Below are positions 25,083 through 33,976 of a DNA stretch of 64,000 nucleotides, in pieces. The DNA is from Bacteroidota bacterium. Its GTDB lineage: Bacteria > Bacteroidota > Bacteroidia > Bacteroidales > F082. Numbering within the stretch: the stretch's first letter is position 1; each line of letters begins with the position of its first letter. The notes under the pieces are model-generated. The model was not told where the DNA came from and did not search any database. It saw only the letters and a list, made by a program, of their open reading frames with translations. Position numbers and translations under genes: made by a program. Where the stretch lies: assembly GCA_016845175.1 (NCBI GenBank), contig JAERTD010000077.1, positions 95,232-159,231 on the forward strand. Reading direction: 5' to 3'.

Positions 25083-27776
25083 ATGACCGATACCCCTACT
25101 ATAAAATACAAGCAACTTCTGTTAAAAACCCTTCTTGGATTCCTTTTGGTTGTGATGGCACTTCCCATGATGGCCCAGCAGGCCAAGACCTATGATGAAG
25201 CTATCATCCTGGCAGATAAGCAATTTGAGAAACAGTATTACCTGGATGCCAAAGCCTATTATCAAATGGCTTTACGCTTTAAACCAAAGGACGAATATGC
25301 CACTGCTCAGATTGGTGTCATAGTCCAGAAAATGAGAGAGAATATTGCATTGGAAGAAGCTTATTATGAGATCATTGACCTCGCTGATGTGCTGTATGAA
25401 GAAAAGGCATTTGATAAAGCACTAGAGCAGTATAAAAAAGCGCTGGAAGTATTGCCTGATGATGAGTATGCACGCAAACAAATGGATAGCATTCTCAAAT
25501 CCAAAGCAGAGGATCAGGAGAAAAATGAAGCTTTCAGCAGGGCATTGGAGGGTGGTAAACGGTTTATGGTTACCCAGCAATACGATCAGGCTATTGCTTC
25601 ATTTGAGATGGCTTTAACCCTATATCCGAGTCATCAGATTGTTACCGACCTCATGGAACAATCCAGGCTTTTGCAAGTGGAATACAACAGTAAGAAAAAG
25701 GCCTTTGATGAACAAGTTGAACAGGCCGAGCGCTATGTTCTGGTCAAGGATTACAGTGGGGCACTCAGCCACTATGAAAAGGCCTCTGACTTATTCCCCG
25801 ATGACATTTATGTAAATGATAAAATTGCGGAATACACCCCTCTGGCTGTAAAACAGAAAACCTATCAAATTAAATTGGGTGCAGCAGATGAGTTATATAT
25901 GGAAAAGGATTTCAATGGGGCAAGAGAAAAATATCAGGAAGCCTCTGCTTTATGGCCTGAAGATCCCTACCCATCAGATATGATCAGCCGTATTGAAGAG
26001 CAACTAGCTCTTCAACGACAGGATCTGGATAAGAATTACCAGCGCTCACTTACAGCTGCCGATAGTTTGTTGGAATTGCAAGCCTATACCCAGGCTAAAG
26101 GTGAATACAATCTTGCTCTTACTCTTAAACCTGGCTCTTCATATCCAGAAGAAAAGATCAGAGAAATAGAAGCTCATTTTGCAGCGGAGCGAATGGCCCA
26201 GGAATCTGAATATCAGGATATCGTAACATTTGGCGATAGCCTTTTCCAGGCCAGAGATTATGATTTAGCTTCAAGCACCTATCAGCAGGCATTGGCCATA
26301 AGACCTGACGATGCCTACCCTGCTGAACAGTTGGTAAAGATTGATGAGCAATTGGCAATTCTAGCGGCAGCACTGAAAAAAGACAAGCAATACAATGCTT
26401 TAATTACTGAAGCTGACCAATTGATGAGCAGCAAGCAATACGAAAGTGCTATTATAAAATATAATGAGGCACAAACCCTTAAGCCCGAAGAAACCTATGC
26501 AGCCGCACAGATTGTTGCCATTCAGGAAATGATAGCCAATGCTGAAAAACAGGCAGCCATTGATAAAGCCTATGATCAGCAATTATTACTGGCCCAACGC
26601 TTTTTACAGGATGACAAGCTGGATCAATCCAAATCTGCTTATGAGGAAGCCCTGACCATCAAACCATTTGAGGTAGAGCCCAAGAATCAGATCGCCTATA
26701 TCGACAGCTTGCAATTGGATCGCATACAGAAGGCAGAAATAGACAGGAAGTATGTAGCTTTTGTTAAGAAAGGGGATTCTTTACAGCAATTGGAAATCTA
26801 TGCAGAAGCTATAGTGGCCTTTGAGGCCGCTTCAGAAATAAAACCTAATGAAGCGGAGGCCAAACAAAAAATTGCGGGCGTTAAGGCTATCCAGGATCAG
26901 ATTGCTGCGGCCGAAGCAGCCCAAAAGGCCTATGACAAGGCTATTCGCGAAGGAGATCAGTATTTCACTGACAAGAGTTACGAACTTGCGAAAACTTCCT
27001 ATCAGGATGCCAAAAGAGCCAAGCCTGAGGAATCCTATCCAGTGGAGCGCATAGCGGCCATAGATGTATTATTGGAACAGTTGGCAGCAGAGCGCCAACA
27101 ACGGTATACCGAAGCCATTGCCAAGGCTGATGCCTTTTTTGATGTGAACAAGCATCAGGAAGCTTTGTTGGAATATAAAATTGCCTTAAGCATCAAACCA
27201 AAAGAAAGCCATCCTCAGCAGCGCATTGAAGCCTGTAATGTAGTACTTGCTGAAAAAATGAGAAAAATAAAGGGTGAATATGACCTGGCCGTGATAGAAG
27301 CAGATAAATTGTATGCCGCAAAGGTTTTTGACAAAGCCATAAAGGGTTACCAAAAAGCTGAAACCATTAAGCCTGATGAAACTTATCCATCTGAAATGAT
27401 TGGCACCATCACCCGTTATATTGAGGAAAACGCCATCACGGATATTATTGATACGGCCCTCATTATCAATTCTGGCGTTACCGAACGCTTTGATTTTGAT
27501 CCCATCCCAATTAAAGTAAGGAAATCCAACTATGTGCTGGTTCAGGCCCGCAGCACCGACGGCAGTCCCTTTAAAATCATATTTACCTATGGTAGTGAGA
27601 AGGGTAAAAATGGAGGTTTTGTAGTCCAGGTTCCTGAAGAAGAAGACTTCAATGATTTTATAATCCGTGTGGGCAACCAATATAAATGGTTCTCTGAGGA
27701 CAACAATTGGATCAGTATTTATCCTGAAAACGGCAATATTGAGATTAAACTCGTTCGCATTTCCAAAATTCAGTAA
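25083..27776 (+). CDS. Large secreted protein with about 13 TPR-like repeats
   Basis: About 897 residues with a signal peptide (KTLLGFLLVVMALPMMAQ). About thirteen repeats with a period near 55 residues follow, each with a core like YxxALxxKPxExYPxxxIxxI (for example FDKALEQYKKALEVLPDDEY, and FDKAIKGYQKAETIKPDETY near the end). These are tetratricopeptide units separated by charged coiled linkers. The last 110 residues form a different, beta-rich domain (RFDFDPIPIKVRKSNYVLVQAR). Such proteins act as periplasmic or surface scaffolds. The start at ATG 25083 is preferred to the TTG at 25041. It is followed after 10 bp by a small TPR gene. Confidence 0.78.
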   Translation: MTDTPTIKYKQLLLKTLLGFLLVVMALPMMAQQAKTYDEAIILADKQFEKQYYLDAKAYYQMALRFKPKDEYATAQIGVIVQKMRENIALEEAYYEIIDLADVLYEEKAFDKALEQYKKALEVLPDDEYARKQMDSILKSKAEDQEKNEAFSRALEGGKRFMVTQQYDQAIASFEMALTLYPSHQIVTDLMEQSRLLQVEYNSKKKAFDEQVEQAERYVLVKDYSGALSHYEKASDLFPDDIYVNDKIAEYTPLAVKQKTYQIKLGAADELYMEKDFNGAREKYQEASALWPEDPYPSDMISRIEEQLALQRQDLDKNYQRSLTAADSLLELQAYTQAKGEYNLALTLKPGSSYPEEKIREIEAHFAAERMAQESEYQDIVTFGDSLFQARDYDLASSTYQQALAIRPDDAYPAEQLVKIDEQLAILAAALKKDKQYNALITEADQLMSSKQYESAIIKYNEAQTLKPEETYAAAQIVAIQEMIANAEKQAAIDKAYDQQLLLAQRFLQDDKLDQSKSAYEEALTIKPFEVEPKNQIAYIDSLQLDRIQKAEIDRKYVAFVKKGDSLQQLEIYAEAIVAFEAASEIKPNEAEAKQKIAGVKAIQDQIAAAEAAQKAYDKAIREGDQYFTDKSYELAKTSYQDAKRAKPEESYPVERIAAIDVLLEQLAAERQQRYTEAIAKADAFFDVNKHQEALLEYKIALSIKPKESHPQQRIEACNVVLAEKMRKIKGEYDLAVIEADKLYAAKVFDKAIKGYQKAETIKPDETYPSEMIGTITRYIEENAITDIIDTALIINSGVTERFDFDPIPIKVRKSNYVLVQARSTDGSPFKIIFTYGSEKGKNGGFVVQVPEEEDFNDFIIRVGNQYKWFSEDNNWISIYPENGNIEIKLVRISKIQ

Positions 27777-27786
27777 GCCAGGCATA

Positions 27787-28101
27787 ATGAACAAAGCAGA
27801 GCTATTGAATGTGAGCAGACAAACCAGTGGAGATGAGAATCTTAAGAGATTGATTTCTGATGTTGATCGTCTGCTTGGAAAAGAGGCTAAAGACATCGAA
27901 TTATTGTTCCTAAGAGCCTCACTGCACCAACGCATACAACTTCTGGGTAAAGCCATTAACGATTACCAGAGGATTCTCACACTGGAACCTGAAAATCAAA
28001 AGGCAAAGGTTCAGCGAGACAGCTTACAATCTATCCTACATTACAATAACACAGACATTTACGCCAGTCCGAACACTAATTTTGACCCATGGCTGGATTA
28101 G
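27787..28101 (+). CDS. Small TPR-like protein downstream of the large repeat protein
   Basis: 104 residues starting at MNKAELLNVSRQTSGDENLK. The helical pairs DIELLFLRASLHQRIQLLGKAINDYQRILTLEPENQKAKVQ form one to two TPR motifs. There is no signal peptide, so it is probably cytoplasmic. The frame is open upstream into the large TPR gene, but the ATG at 27787, 10 bp after that gene's stop, gives the natural start. It may be a partner or a regulatory companion of the large TPR protein; this is inference from position. Confidence 0.65.
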   Translation: MNKAELLNVSRQTSGDENLKRLISDVDRLLGKEAKDIELLFLRASLHQRIQLLGKAINDYQRILTLEPENQKAKVQRDSLQSILHYNNTDIYASPNTNFDPWLD

Positions 28102-28128
28102 AGTTAAGGTCCACTCGTATCATTTTCT

Positions 28129-28136
28129 TATTTTTG
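28129..28136 (+). promoter_or_regulatory. -7 promoter element of the aminotransferase gene
   Basis: TATTTTTG matches TAnnTTTG, giving a leader of about 80 nt before the ATG at 28224. Confidence 0.5.
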
Positions 28137-28223
28137 CCCCACCCCACCACAACAATTGACTTTTGGCAAACACCTTTTTTGCATAAAGGTTGTCATTAAT
28201 TGAGGTTTATTAATAAAGAATAC

Positions 28224-29705
28224 ATGGGCATGCGAGATTTGAAACAACATTTTGCTTCGTTTAGAAAAAACATCATAGGTGATGATCTTTGGTTTGAGAC
28301 TCCTTATGGGAAAAAGAAAATGATCTATGCCGACTGGATTGCCAGCGGACGCCTGTACAAACCCATTGAGGATAAGATGCGTACAGTACTGGGCCCTTAT
28401 GTTGCCAACACACATACAGAAACCACTGAGAGTGGCACCATGATGACTAAAGCTTATGAATATGCACACAAAACCATCAAAGAACACGTCAATGCCAATG
28501 AAGATGATGTAATCATCACCGCAGGATTTGGCATGACTGATGTCATCAACAAATTCCAGCGGATTCTGGGAATGAAAAACAACATCAACAAAGAAGAACA
28601 ACCCATTGCATATCCTGAGGATAAACCGGTGGTGTTTATCACCCATATGGAACACCATTCTAACCACACCTCATGGCTGGAAACCTATGCTGATGTGGTA
28701 TTGCTCCATCCCGATGAAAACAATCTGGTCAAACCTGATGTACTAAGGGAAAAAATGAAGCTATACGCCGACCGGAAATTGAAAATAGGAGCATTCACAT
28801 CTTGTTCAAATGTTACCGGAGTATTTCCACCATATTATGAGCTGGCTAAAATCATGCATGAAAATGACGGCTATGTATTCATGGATTTTGCAGGATCAGC
28901 TCCTTATGTTCCTATAGATATGCATCCTAAAAACCCTCTGGAAAGGCTGGACGCCGTAATGTTTTCACCTCATAAATTCCTGGGTGGCCCAGGTAGTTCG
29001 GGAGTTTTGATTTTTAATAAAGATCTTTATGATAATTCGGTACCCGATCATCCAGGTGGGGGAACTGTTGACTGGACCAATCCTTGGGGTGAGTACAAGT
29101 ATATCGATGATATTGAAACCCGTGAGGATGGTGGCACCCCCGGGTTTATACAAGCCATTCGAGGTGCTATGGCCATTAAGCTTAAAGATCAGCTGAATCC
29201 TGAGTTAATGGAAAAAAGGGAACAGCAGTTAGTAGCTCAGGCCTTTGAAGGATTTAGTAAGATCCCAGGCCTTAAGATTATGGCCGACAACGTCAAGCAT
29301 CGGTTGGGAATTTTATCCTTCTATTTCGAAGAAAATAAGATCCATTACAATCTGGTTGTCAAATTATTGAACGATCGGTTTGGCATACAGGTCAGAGGAG
29401 GTTGTGCATGTGCAGGCACCTACGGACATTTCTTATTGGGTGTATCAAAGGAAGAATCCCAGCGAATTGTAGAGCAAATCAGCAGTGGTGACCTGACCAG
29501 TAAGCCAGGCTTTATCAGGGTTTCCTTACATCCTACCATGACAGATGAGGAACTCGATTTTATCATAGATGCTGTGACTCAGATTGCTGAAAAACATGAG
29601 TTTTGGGCAGAGGATTATGCTTACGATTCTGCAACCAATGAGTTTTTTCACAAAACTTATGAAAAGGATATAAAGGGCCAACTCAATCAGTGGTTTGATA
29701 TTTAG
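28224..29705 (+). CDS. Class V PLP-dependent aminotransferase (cysteine-desulfurase-like)
   Basis: About 493 residues. The fold-type I PLP enzyme has MEHHSNHTSWLE (PLP-stacking His region), the Asp pocket YVFMDFAGSAPYV and the Schiff-base lysine in FSPHKFLGGPGSSG. A cysteine-rich segment, RGGCACAGTYGH near residue 390, recalls the catalytic-cysteine loop of desulfurases. It is longer than IscS and SufS (about 400 residues) because of insertions and a C-terminal extension (about 465-493). No Fe-S assembly genes are adjacent, so a role in sulfur transfer is only one option. The TTG at 28200 is a weaker alternative start. Confidence 0.82.
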   Translation: MGMRDLKQHFASFRKNIIGDDLWFETPYGKKKMIYADWIASGRLYKPIEDKMRTVLGPYVANTHTETTESGTMMTKAYEYAHKTIKEHVNANEDDVIITAGFGMTDVINKFQRILGMKNNINKEEQPIAYPEDKPVVFITHMEHHSNHTSWLETYADVVLLHPDENNLVKPDVLREKMKLYADRKLKIGAFTSCSNVTGVFPPYYELAKIMHENDGYVFMDFAGSAPYVPIDMHPKNPLERLDAVMFSPHKFLGGPGSSGVLIFNKDLYDNSVPDHPGGGTVDWTNPWGEYKYIDDIETREDGGTPGFIQAIRGAMAIKLKDQLNPELMEKREQQLVAQAFEGFSKIPGLKIMADNVKHRLGILSFYFEENKIHYNLVVKLLNDRFGIQVRGGCACAGTYGHFLLGVSKEESQRIVEQISSGDLTSKPGFIRVSLHPTMTDEELDFIIDAVTQIAEKHEFWAEDYAYDSATNEFFHKTYEKDIKGQLNQWFDI

Positions 29706-29764
29706 ACTGAGTTAGATAGTATATAAGGTTTTACTGAAGCGTAGTAAATTCAGTTGAGATTCTA

Positions 29765-29926
29765 TCAGAGCTTATCAGGAAAGACATACAGTATGGTTAT
29801 AGCAATACCAAAGCCCACCAGGCTTAGCAAGCTAAAAAACCATCCTAAAATTCCTTTTTTCTTGATGAACAAGAAAATACCCAGAATCAGACAGATCGCA
29901 GAAACAATAATCAGTGTTAAGGTCAT
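29765..29926 (-). CDS. Small two-helix membrane protein, 53 residues
   Basis: The frame starts MTLTLIIVSAICLILGIFLF, continues with the turn IKKKGILGWF, and has a second hydrophobic helix ending IAITILYVFPDKL. Two membrane segments with a Lys-rich loop make it a plausible real microprotein. It lies alone between two converging units, and nothing else supports it. Confidence 0.5.
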   Translation of the reverse strand: MTLTLIIVSAICLILGIFLFIKKKGILGWFFSLLSLVGFGIAITILYVFPDKL

Positions 29927-30001
29927 TTGTTGAGATTCAATGGTGTAAATCTAAGCAAAACCTGCTGATATCCTTAGTCAGTCCACACATTAATACTACA
30001 T

Positions 30002-30031
30002 AAAAAAAGCCGGACCCTTTGGGCCCGACTT
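30002..30031 (-). terminator. Terminator of the acidic secreted protein gene
   Basis: On the minus strand AGTCGGGCCC, loop AAA, GGGTCCGGCT: a 10-bp stem with two G-T pairs and a T run, about 50 bp after the stop at 30082. Confidence 0.85.
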
Positions 30032-30081
30032 TCAATTTACAGGTTTCTTTCTGTGAGCTTACCTAAGCTATTAATGTTTGA

Positions 30082-31146
30082 TTATAAGCTGAACTTATCA
30101 GTAAAAGAGCGGTTTTTCTGAACCAGTTGCACATAGTATTTACCATCTTGCTTGGCACTCATATCAATGGATATCTTGTATACAGACCCAATCATTTCAG
30201 CTTTTCCACTAAACACCTTATCTCCGAAATAATTATAGACCACTACTTTAGGTGCTCCTTCAGTTTTTAAAGTAAATTCCAGGTCTACAATTCCCTTACT
30301 GATGTTCATATCAAAGTCTTCAACCTCAAGTTTGTCTGGCTTGCTTTTAATACCGGCGTCGCGCATTTCTTTTTGGCTTACACCATGACAATCTTCATAG
30401 AATACGAAATCACCATCCCCATGAAAAAAAGCTTTATGCTTTGACCCTGAGGAAGGATGTGCCATATGGAACTCCATTTCTTTCAATTCTTTCAGGTCTT
30501 CGAGATGTTCCAATTCTTTAAGCTGCTCCAGCTCTTTTAAAACAATCACTTCTTTGATCTCCTCGATGGATTCAAGTTCCTCCAGCATCACATTATTGGC
30601 CTCATCCAGATGGAGTTTGATAACCTTCATTTCTTTCTCCATGGCTTCCTTATCAAAATCGAAATCATGATCGGCATCCATTTCCATGATAATATCATAG
30701 GTAACCTCATTATCATCAGCATCCTTTGAATGCCATACATTGTGGTGTCCACCTTTACTTTTCACAATCATTTTATGACCTTTGTGATCACTATCGATGG
30801 TGAACACATTAACTTCTCCATCTTCACCTTCAATTACTTTCACCACAGCAGTTTTCTCACCACCATGATCACTATCAACTTCCACATCCACTCTGATGGT
30901 TTTGGTGGAGTCGTTTTCATCCACCCAGGCGATGGTCTTCATCACATCTTTCACCTCATCACCAGATTTTACGGTAAAGGTGGTGTCTTTTACTATTTTT
31001 TTGCCGTCTTCTACCTTCACAGTTTTAATACGGACTTCTTTCTTCTTCTCCTTTACCTCCTCTTGTCCGATAGAAACAAAAGGTACCAGGGCAATGAGGA
31101 AAAATGTGAGCATCAGATTTGATTTCATTCGATTATTCATTTTCAA
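30082..31146 (-). CDS. Secreted acidic, His-rich protein divergent from a two-component system
   Basis: 354 residues with a signal peptide (LMLTFFLIALVPFVSIG). The body is rich in Asp, Glu, His and Lys. A Leu/Glu heptad-like stretch near 195-235 (LEELESIEEIKEVIVLKELE and on) should form a coiled coil. His and Asp cluster in SDHKGHKM and MDADHDFDFDKEAM. The C-terminal ~90 residues look like a beta-sandwich resembling a sorting or adhesion module (KVVVYNYFGDKVFSGKAEM, then DGKYYVQLVQKNRSF). I do not recognise a family. It is divergent from a sensor kinase and response regulator, with phased GGTTAAA repeats between, and is therefore a likely regulated target. Confidence 0.72.
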   Translation of the reverse strand: MKMNNRMKSNLMLTFFLIALVPFVSIGQEEVKEKKKEVRIKTVKVEDGKKIVKDTTFTVKSGDEVKDVMKTIAWVDENDSTKTIRVDVEVDSDHGGEKTAVVKVIEGEDGEVNVFTIDSDHKGHKMIVKSKGGHHNVWHSKDADDNEVTYDIIMEMDADHDFDFDKEAMEKEMKVIKLHLDEANNVMLEELESIEEIKEVIVLKELEQLKELEHLEDLKELKEMEFHMAHPSSGSKHKAFFHGDGDFVFYEDCHGVSQKEMRDAGIKSKPDKLEVEDFDMNISKGIVDLEFTLKTEGAPKVVVYNYFGDKVFSGKAEMIGSVYKISIDMSAKQDGKYYVQLVQKNRSFTDKFSL

Positions 31147-31167
31147 GTGTTTTAAAATTTATGCTTA

Positions 31168-31175
31168 CAAAAGTA
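31168..31175 (-). promoter_or_regulatory. -7 promoter element of the acidic secreted protein gene
   Basis: On the minus strand TACTTTTG, an exact TAnnTTTG, 21 nt before the start codon. The GGTTAAA repeats begin about 20 bp further upstream, where an activator would contact polymerase. Confidence 0.6.
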
Positions 31176-31196
31176 TCCCAACCCATTGATTTTAAA

Positions 31197-31234
31197 GGTT
31201 AAAGCCGGTTAAAAAAGGTTAAAGAAAGGTTAAA
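31197..31234. repeat. Four phased GGTTAAA direct repeats, candidate response-regulator site
   Basis: GGTTAAA begins at 31197, 31207, 31217 and 31228, that is with spacings of 10, 10 and 11 bp, so all copies lie on one DNA face. This is the pattern bound by OmpR-type response regulators (compare the GTAAA tandem box of CpxR). The array sits between two divergent promoters (31168-31175 minus and 31262-31269 plus). Binding by the regulator encoded at 33107 is inference. Confidence 0.68.
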
Positions 31235-31261
31235 GTGGATCCATAGGATCAAAGCTTTGAT

Positions 31262-31269
31262 TACTTTTG
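31262..31269 (+). promoter_or_regulatory. -7 promoter element of the sensor kinase gene
   Basis: TACTTTTG matches TAnnTTTG, 41 nt before the ATG at 31311 and about 30 bp after the last GGTTAAA repeat. Confidence 0.55.
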
Positions 31270-31310
31270 AAACTGCAAACACAAATATACTTATACCTAT
31301 ATAGAAAGCA

Positions 31311-33050
31311 ATGAAACGTCGCTTCCAACTCATTCTTCTCTTAATGAGCCTCAGCCTTGCCGGAATTATACTCGTGCAAGGACTATGGATTAAGCATGCT
31401 GTAGAAACTGAGGCCAAGAGATTTGACAGTGCCGTTTTTGATGTGCTTGAGTCTACAGTTGAAAAACTTGGAAACAACGAGATCTATTATTTCCTTGACG
31501 AAAAAATTGACCTGCCTCCCCCACCCAAGACCAATGTTTACCATTTGCCCCATGCTGATAGTATTCATTATCGCATCAAAACACGCAAGCCAATCGACAA
31601 ACGTATTGTCCAATCCATAACTGCAAGTAACGGAGAACATCACAGAAGTGCAGTTATTATCAGCAGCGACACCTCCGATCACCCTGAGGTCTTTCATTTC
31701 AGCAAACCCACTATCATCAGTGACATAGAACTTCTGGATGTTTATGTGGATAGTATTGCTGATATCAACATGGACCTTCGGTTTACTCAAGAAGCCATTG
31801 AAAATGAAGAAATCATGAGTATGGAGCTTATGGAACTGGATTCCATTAAAGACCTTATGGATGAGCACCTGATTGTTGAGATTGAAGCAGCCAACATTGA
31901 AAAACAAAAGCAAATGGCTGAAAAAGAAGTGGTGGTAAAGAAGAAGCTCAAAGAGTTTAAAAGTAATATGCAGCAATGGGTTTTTGAATACAGTTTTGAC
32001 GAGGAAAGGGCCAATAAAGAGTTTGTGATGGAACACTTTGAAAAGGTAGCCCGAAAAACCTTTGCCAACAAAGGCCTGCCCACAGAGTTCAACTATCAGC
32101 TGGTGAATATCACAGAAGATACCAGTATGATTTTAAAATCTTCAGCAAAAGCTGGGGAGGATATCCTTCCAGGTAAATACAAAACAGAAGTTTATCCCAA
32201 TGATTTCTTCAGAAAAAACCTGTTTGTATTAGTAGACTTCCCTCATAAAAACAGATTCCTGCTTCGGTCAGTTTACTTATTGATACTGGGTTCTCTTGCG
32301 TTTACCCTTATCATATTGCTTACCTTTGGATTTACCCTATACCATATTTTAAGACAGAAGAAATTGTCAGCCATTAAGTCAGATTTCATCAACAATATGA
32401 CCCATGAGTTCAAAACACCTATAGCAACCATCGGTTTGGCTACAGATGCCATTGGGTCACCAAAAGTATTGGGGGAGAAAGAGCAAACGAAGTATTATCT
32501 GGATGTGATCAAGCAGGAAAACAAAAGGATGAACAATCAGGTGGAAAGGGTTTTGCAGATGGCTCTGATTGAACGTGATGAGCTGCAACTTGACATCCAA
32601 CAAACTGATGTACATAAAATTATTGAAAAGGTTGCCATGGTAAATGAATTGGCTGCTCAGAAGAAGGAAGGTCGGATTGTAACTGCCTTAAGAGCCAACT
32701 GTTATTCCATTGCCCTGGACGAAATACATTTCGCTAACGTGCTCAATAATCTTCTGGATAATGCCATGAAATACACTGAAAGGCCACCGGAAATCATTAT
32801 CGAAACCTATAGTAAAGAAAATGCATTCTATGTTAAAGTCTCAGACAACGGTATTGGGATGAGCAAAGATGTTCAAAAACATATATTTGACAAGTTTTAC
32901 CGCAAACCAAGTGGCAATATTCACAATATCAAGGGTTTTGGGCTGGGACTGAGTTATGTGAAAGCTGTGGTTAGCAGCCATGGAGGAACCATTGACGTAG
33001 AAAGTGAACCGGGTAACGGAACCGTATTTACCATTGGATTCAATTGCTGA
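31311..33050 (+). CDS. Sensor histidine kinase (RprX-like)
   Basis: 579 residues. One membrane helix (about 8-28), a large periplasmic domain rich in charged helices (about 29-320), a second helix (SLAFTLIILLTFGFTLYHI), then the kinase. The phospho-accepting His is residue 365 in NNMTHEFKTPIATI. The ATPase boxes are NVLNNLLDNAMKYTE (N), DNGIGM (G1) and GFGLGLSYVKAVVSSHGG (G2). It pairs with the response regulator 56 bp downstream. The arrangement resembles RprXY of Bacteroides and Porphyromonas; the signal is unknown, but a secreted neighbour gene suggests envelope sensing. Confidence 0.93.
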   Translation: MKRRFQLILLLMSLSLAGIILVQGLWIKHAVETEAKRFDSAVFDVLESTVEKLGNNEIYYFLDEKIDLPPPPKTNVYHLPHADSIHYRIKTRKPIDKRIVQSITASNGEHHRSAVIISSDTSDHPEVFHFSKPTIISDIELLDVYVDSIADINMDLRFTQEAIENEEIMSMELMELDSIKDLMDEHLIVEIEAANIEKQKQMAEKEVVVKKKLKEFKSNMQQWVFEYSFDEERANKEFVMEHFEKVARKTFANKGLPTEFNYQLVNITEDTSMILKSSAKAGEDILPGKYKTEVYPNDFFRKNLFVLVDFPHKNRFLLRSVYLLILGSLAFTLIILLTFGFTLYHILRQKKLSAIKSDFINNMTHEFKTPIATIGLATDAIGSPKVLGEKEQTKYYLDVIKQENKRMNNQVERVLQMALIERDELQLDIQQTDVHKIIEKVAMVNELAAQKKEGRIVTALRANCYSIALDEIHFANVLNNLLDNAMKYTERPPEIIIETYSKENAFYVKVSDNGIGMSKDVQKHIFDKFYRKPSGNIHNIKGFGLGLSYVKAVVSSHGGTIDVESEPGNGTVFTIGFNC

Positions 33051-33106
33051 ATTGGAAGGGAGAATTAATCTAAGGAATCTACGACTTTAAATACTAAAAG
33101 CTCATC

Positions 33107-33811
33107 ATGGATAAGTCCCAAAATAAAAAGCTGTTACTGGTTGAAGACGACCTGAATTTTGGTGCCGTACTTCAATCCTACCTAAAACTCAATGACCTTG
33201 AGGTTGATTGGGTAGATGATGGTGCTGAGGCTTTCCCGCAATTTGAATCAGACACTTACGATCTTGTATTGTTGGATGTGATGCTACCGCATATGGACGG
33301 CTTCTCCATTGCCAAACAGATCAAAGAGTCGGGCAGCGAAGTTCCCTTTATCTTTATTACAGCCAAAACCCTCAGAGATGATATTGTGGCTGGTTATAAA
33401 ACCGGTGCAGATGATTATATTACCAAACCCTTTGATTCGGAAATCCTCCTTTTCAAGATCAAAGCTATTCTGAATCGCAGTTCCAGCGGCTCCTCACCAG
33501 TACAAAACGATATTTATAGCATCGGAGGTTTTACCTTCGACCACAAGGCCAGGTTTCTTAAGCATAGCTCCGAAAAACAAAAGCAAAGCCTTTCTCCCAA
33601 GGAAAGTGAATTGTTGAAATTACTCATTGAACACAGAGGAGACATCCTTCCTAAAACACTGGCACTAAACAACATCTGGGGTGACGCCAATTATTTTACC
33701 ACCCGAAGCATGGATGTGTATATTGCCAAGCTCAGGAAGTATTTGTCAGCAGATCCTGACATAAAGATCATTACTCTCCATGGTGCTGGTTACCGATTGA
33801 TGGGAGAGTAG
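33107..33811 (+). CDS. OmpR-family response regulator (RprY-like)
   Basis: 234 residues. The receiver domain has acidic residues EDD (13-15), the phosphorylated Asp57 in LVLLDVMLPHMDG and the conserved Lys in FITAKT. The C-terminal winged helix ends GDANYFTTRSMDVYIAKLRKYL followed by HGAGYRL. OmpR-type winged helices bind tandem direct repeats, which matches the phased GGTTAAA array upstream of the operon. It is the partner of the kinase at 31311. Confidence 0.95.
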   Translation: MDKSQNKKLLLVEDDLNFGAVLQSYLKLNDLEVDWVDDGAEAFPQFESDTYDLVLLDVMLPHMDGFSIAKQIKESGSEVPFIFITAKTLRDDIVAGYKTGADDYITKPFDSEILLFKIKAILNRSSSGSSPVQNDIYSIGGFTFDHKARFLKHSSEKQKQSLSPKESELLKLLIEHRGDILPKTLALNNIWGDANYFTTRSMDVYIAKLRKYLSADPDIKIITLHGAGYRLMGE

Positions 33812-33854
33812 CATTTTTGATTGGCCTCACCTGATTTCCATAGCTTTTATTGTT

Positions 33855-33862
33855 TAATTTTG
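33855..33862 (+). promoter_or_regulatory. Possible -7 promoter element upstream of the prolyl oligopeptidase gene
   Basis: TAATTTTG matches TAnnTTTG, but it leaves a leader of over 100 nt and no -33 element is clear. Confidence 0.35.
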
Positions 33863-33976
33863 GGTAATTGCATGAACCCAAAAAATACTGCAGTCAAAGA
33901 AATTGTCTGGTTTTTTGAGAAACAATAAGTAAACTGATAAGCCTAAAGCCTTAAGTTCACCAAGTAATAAGCTGCT

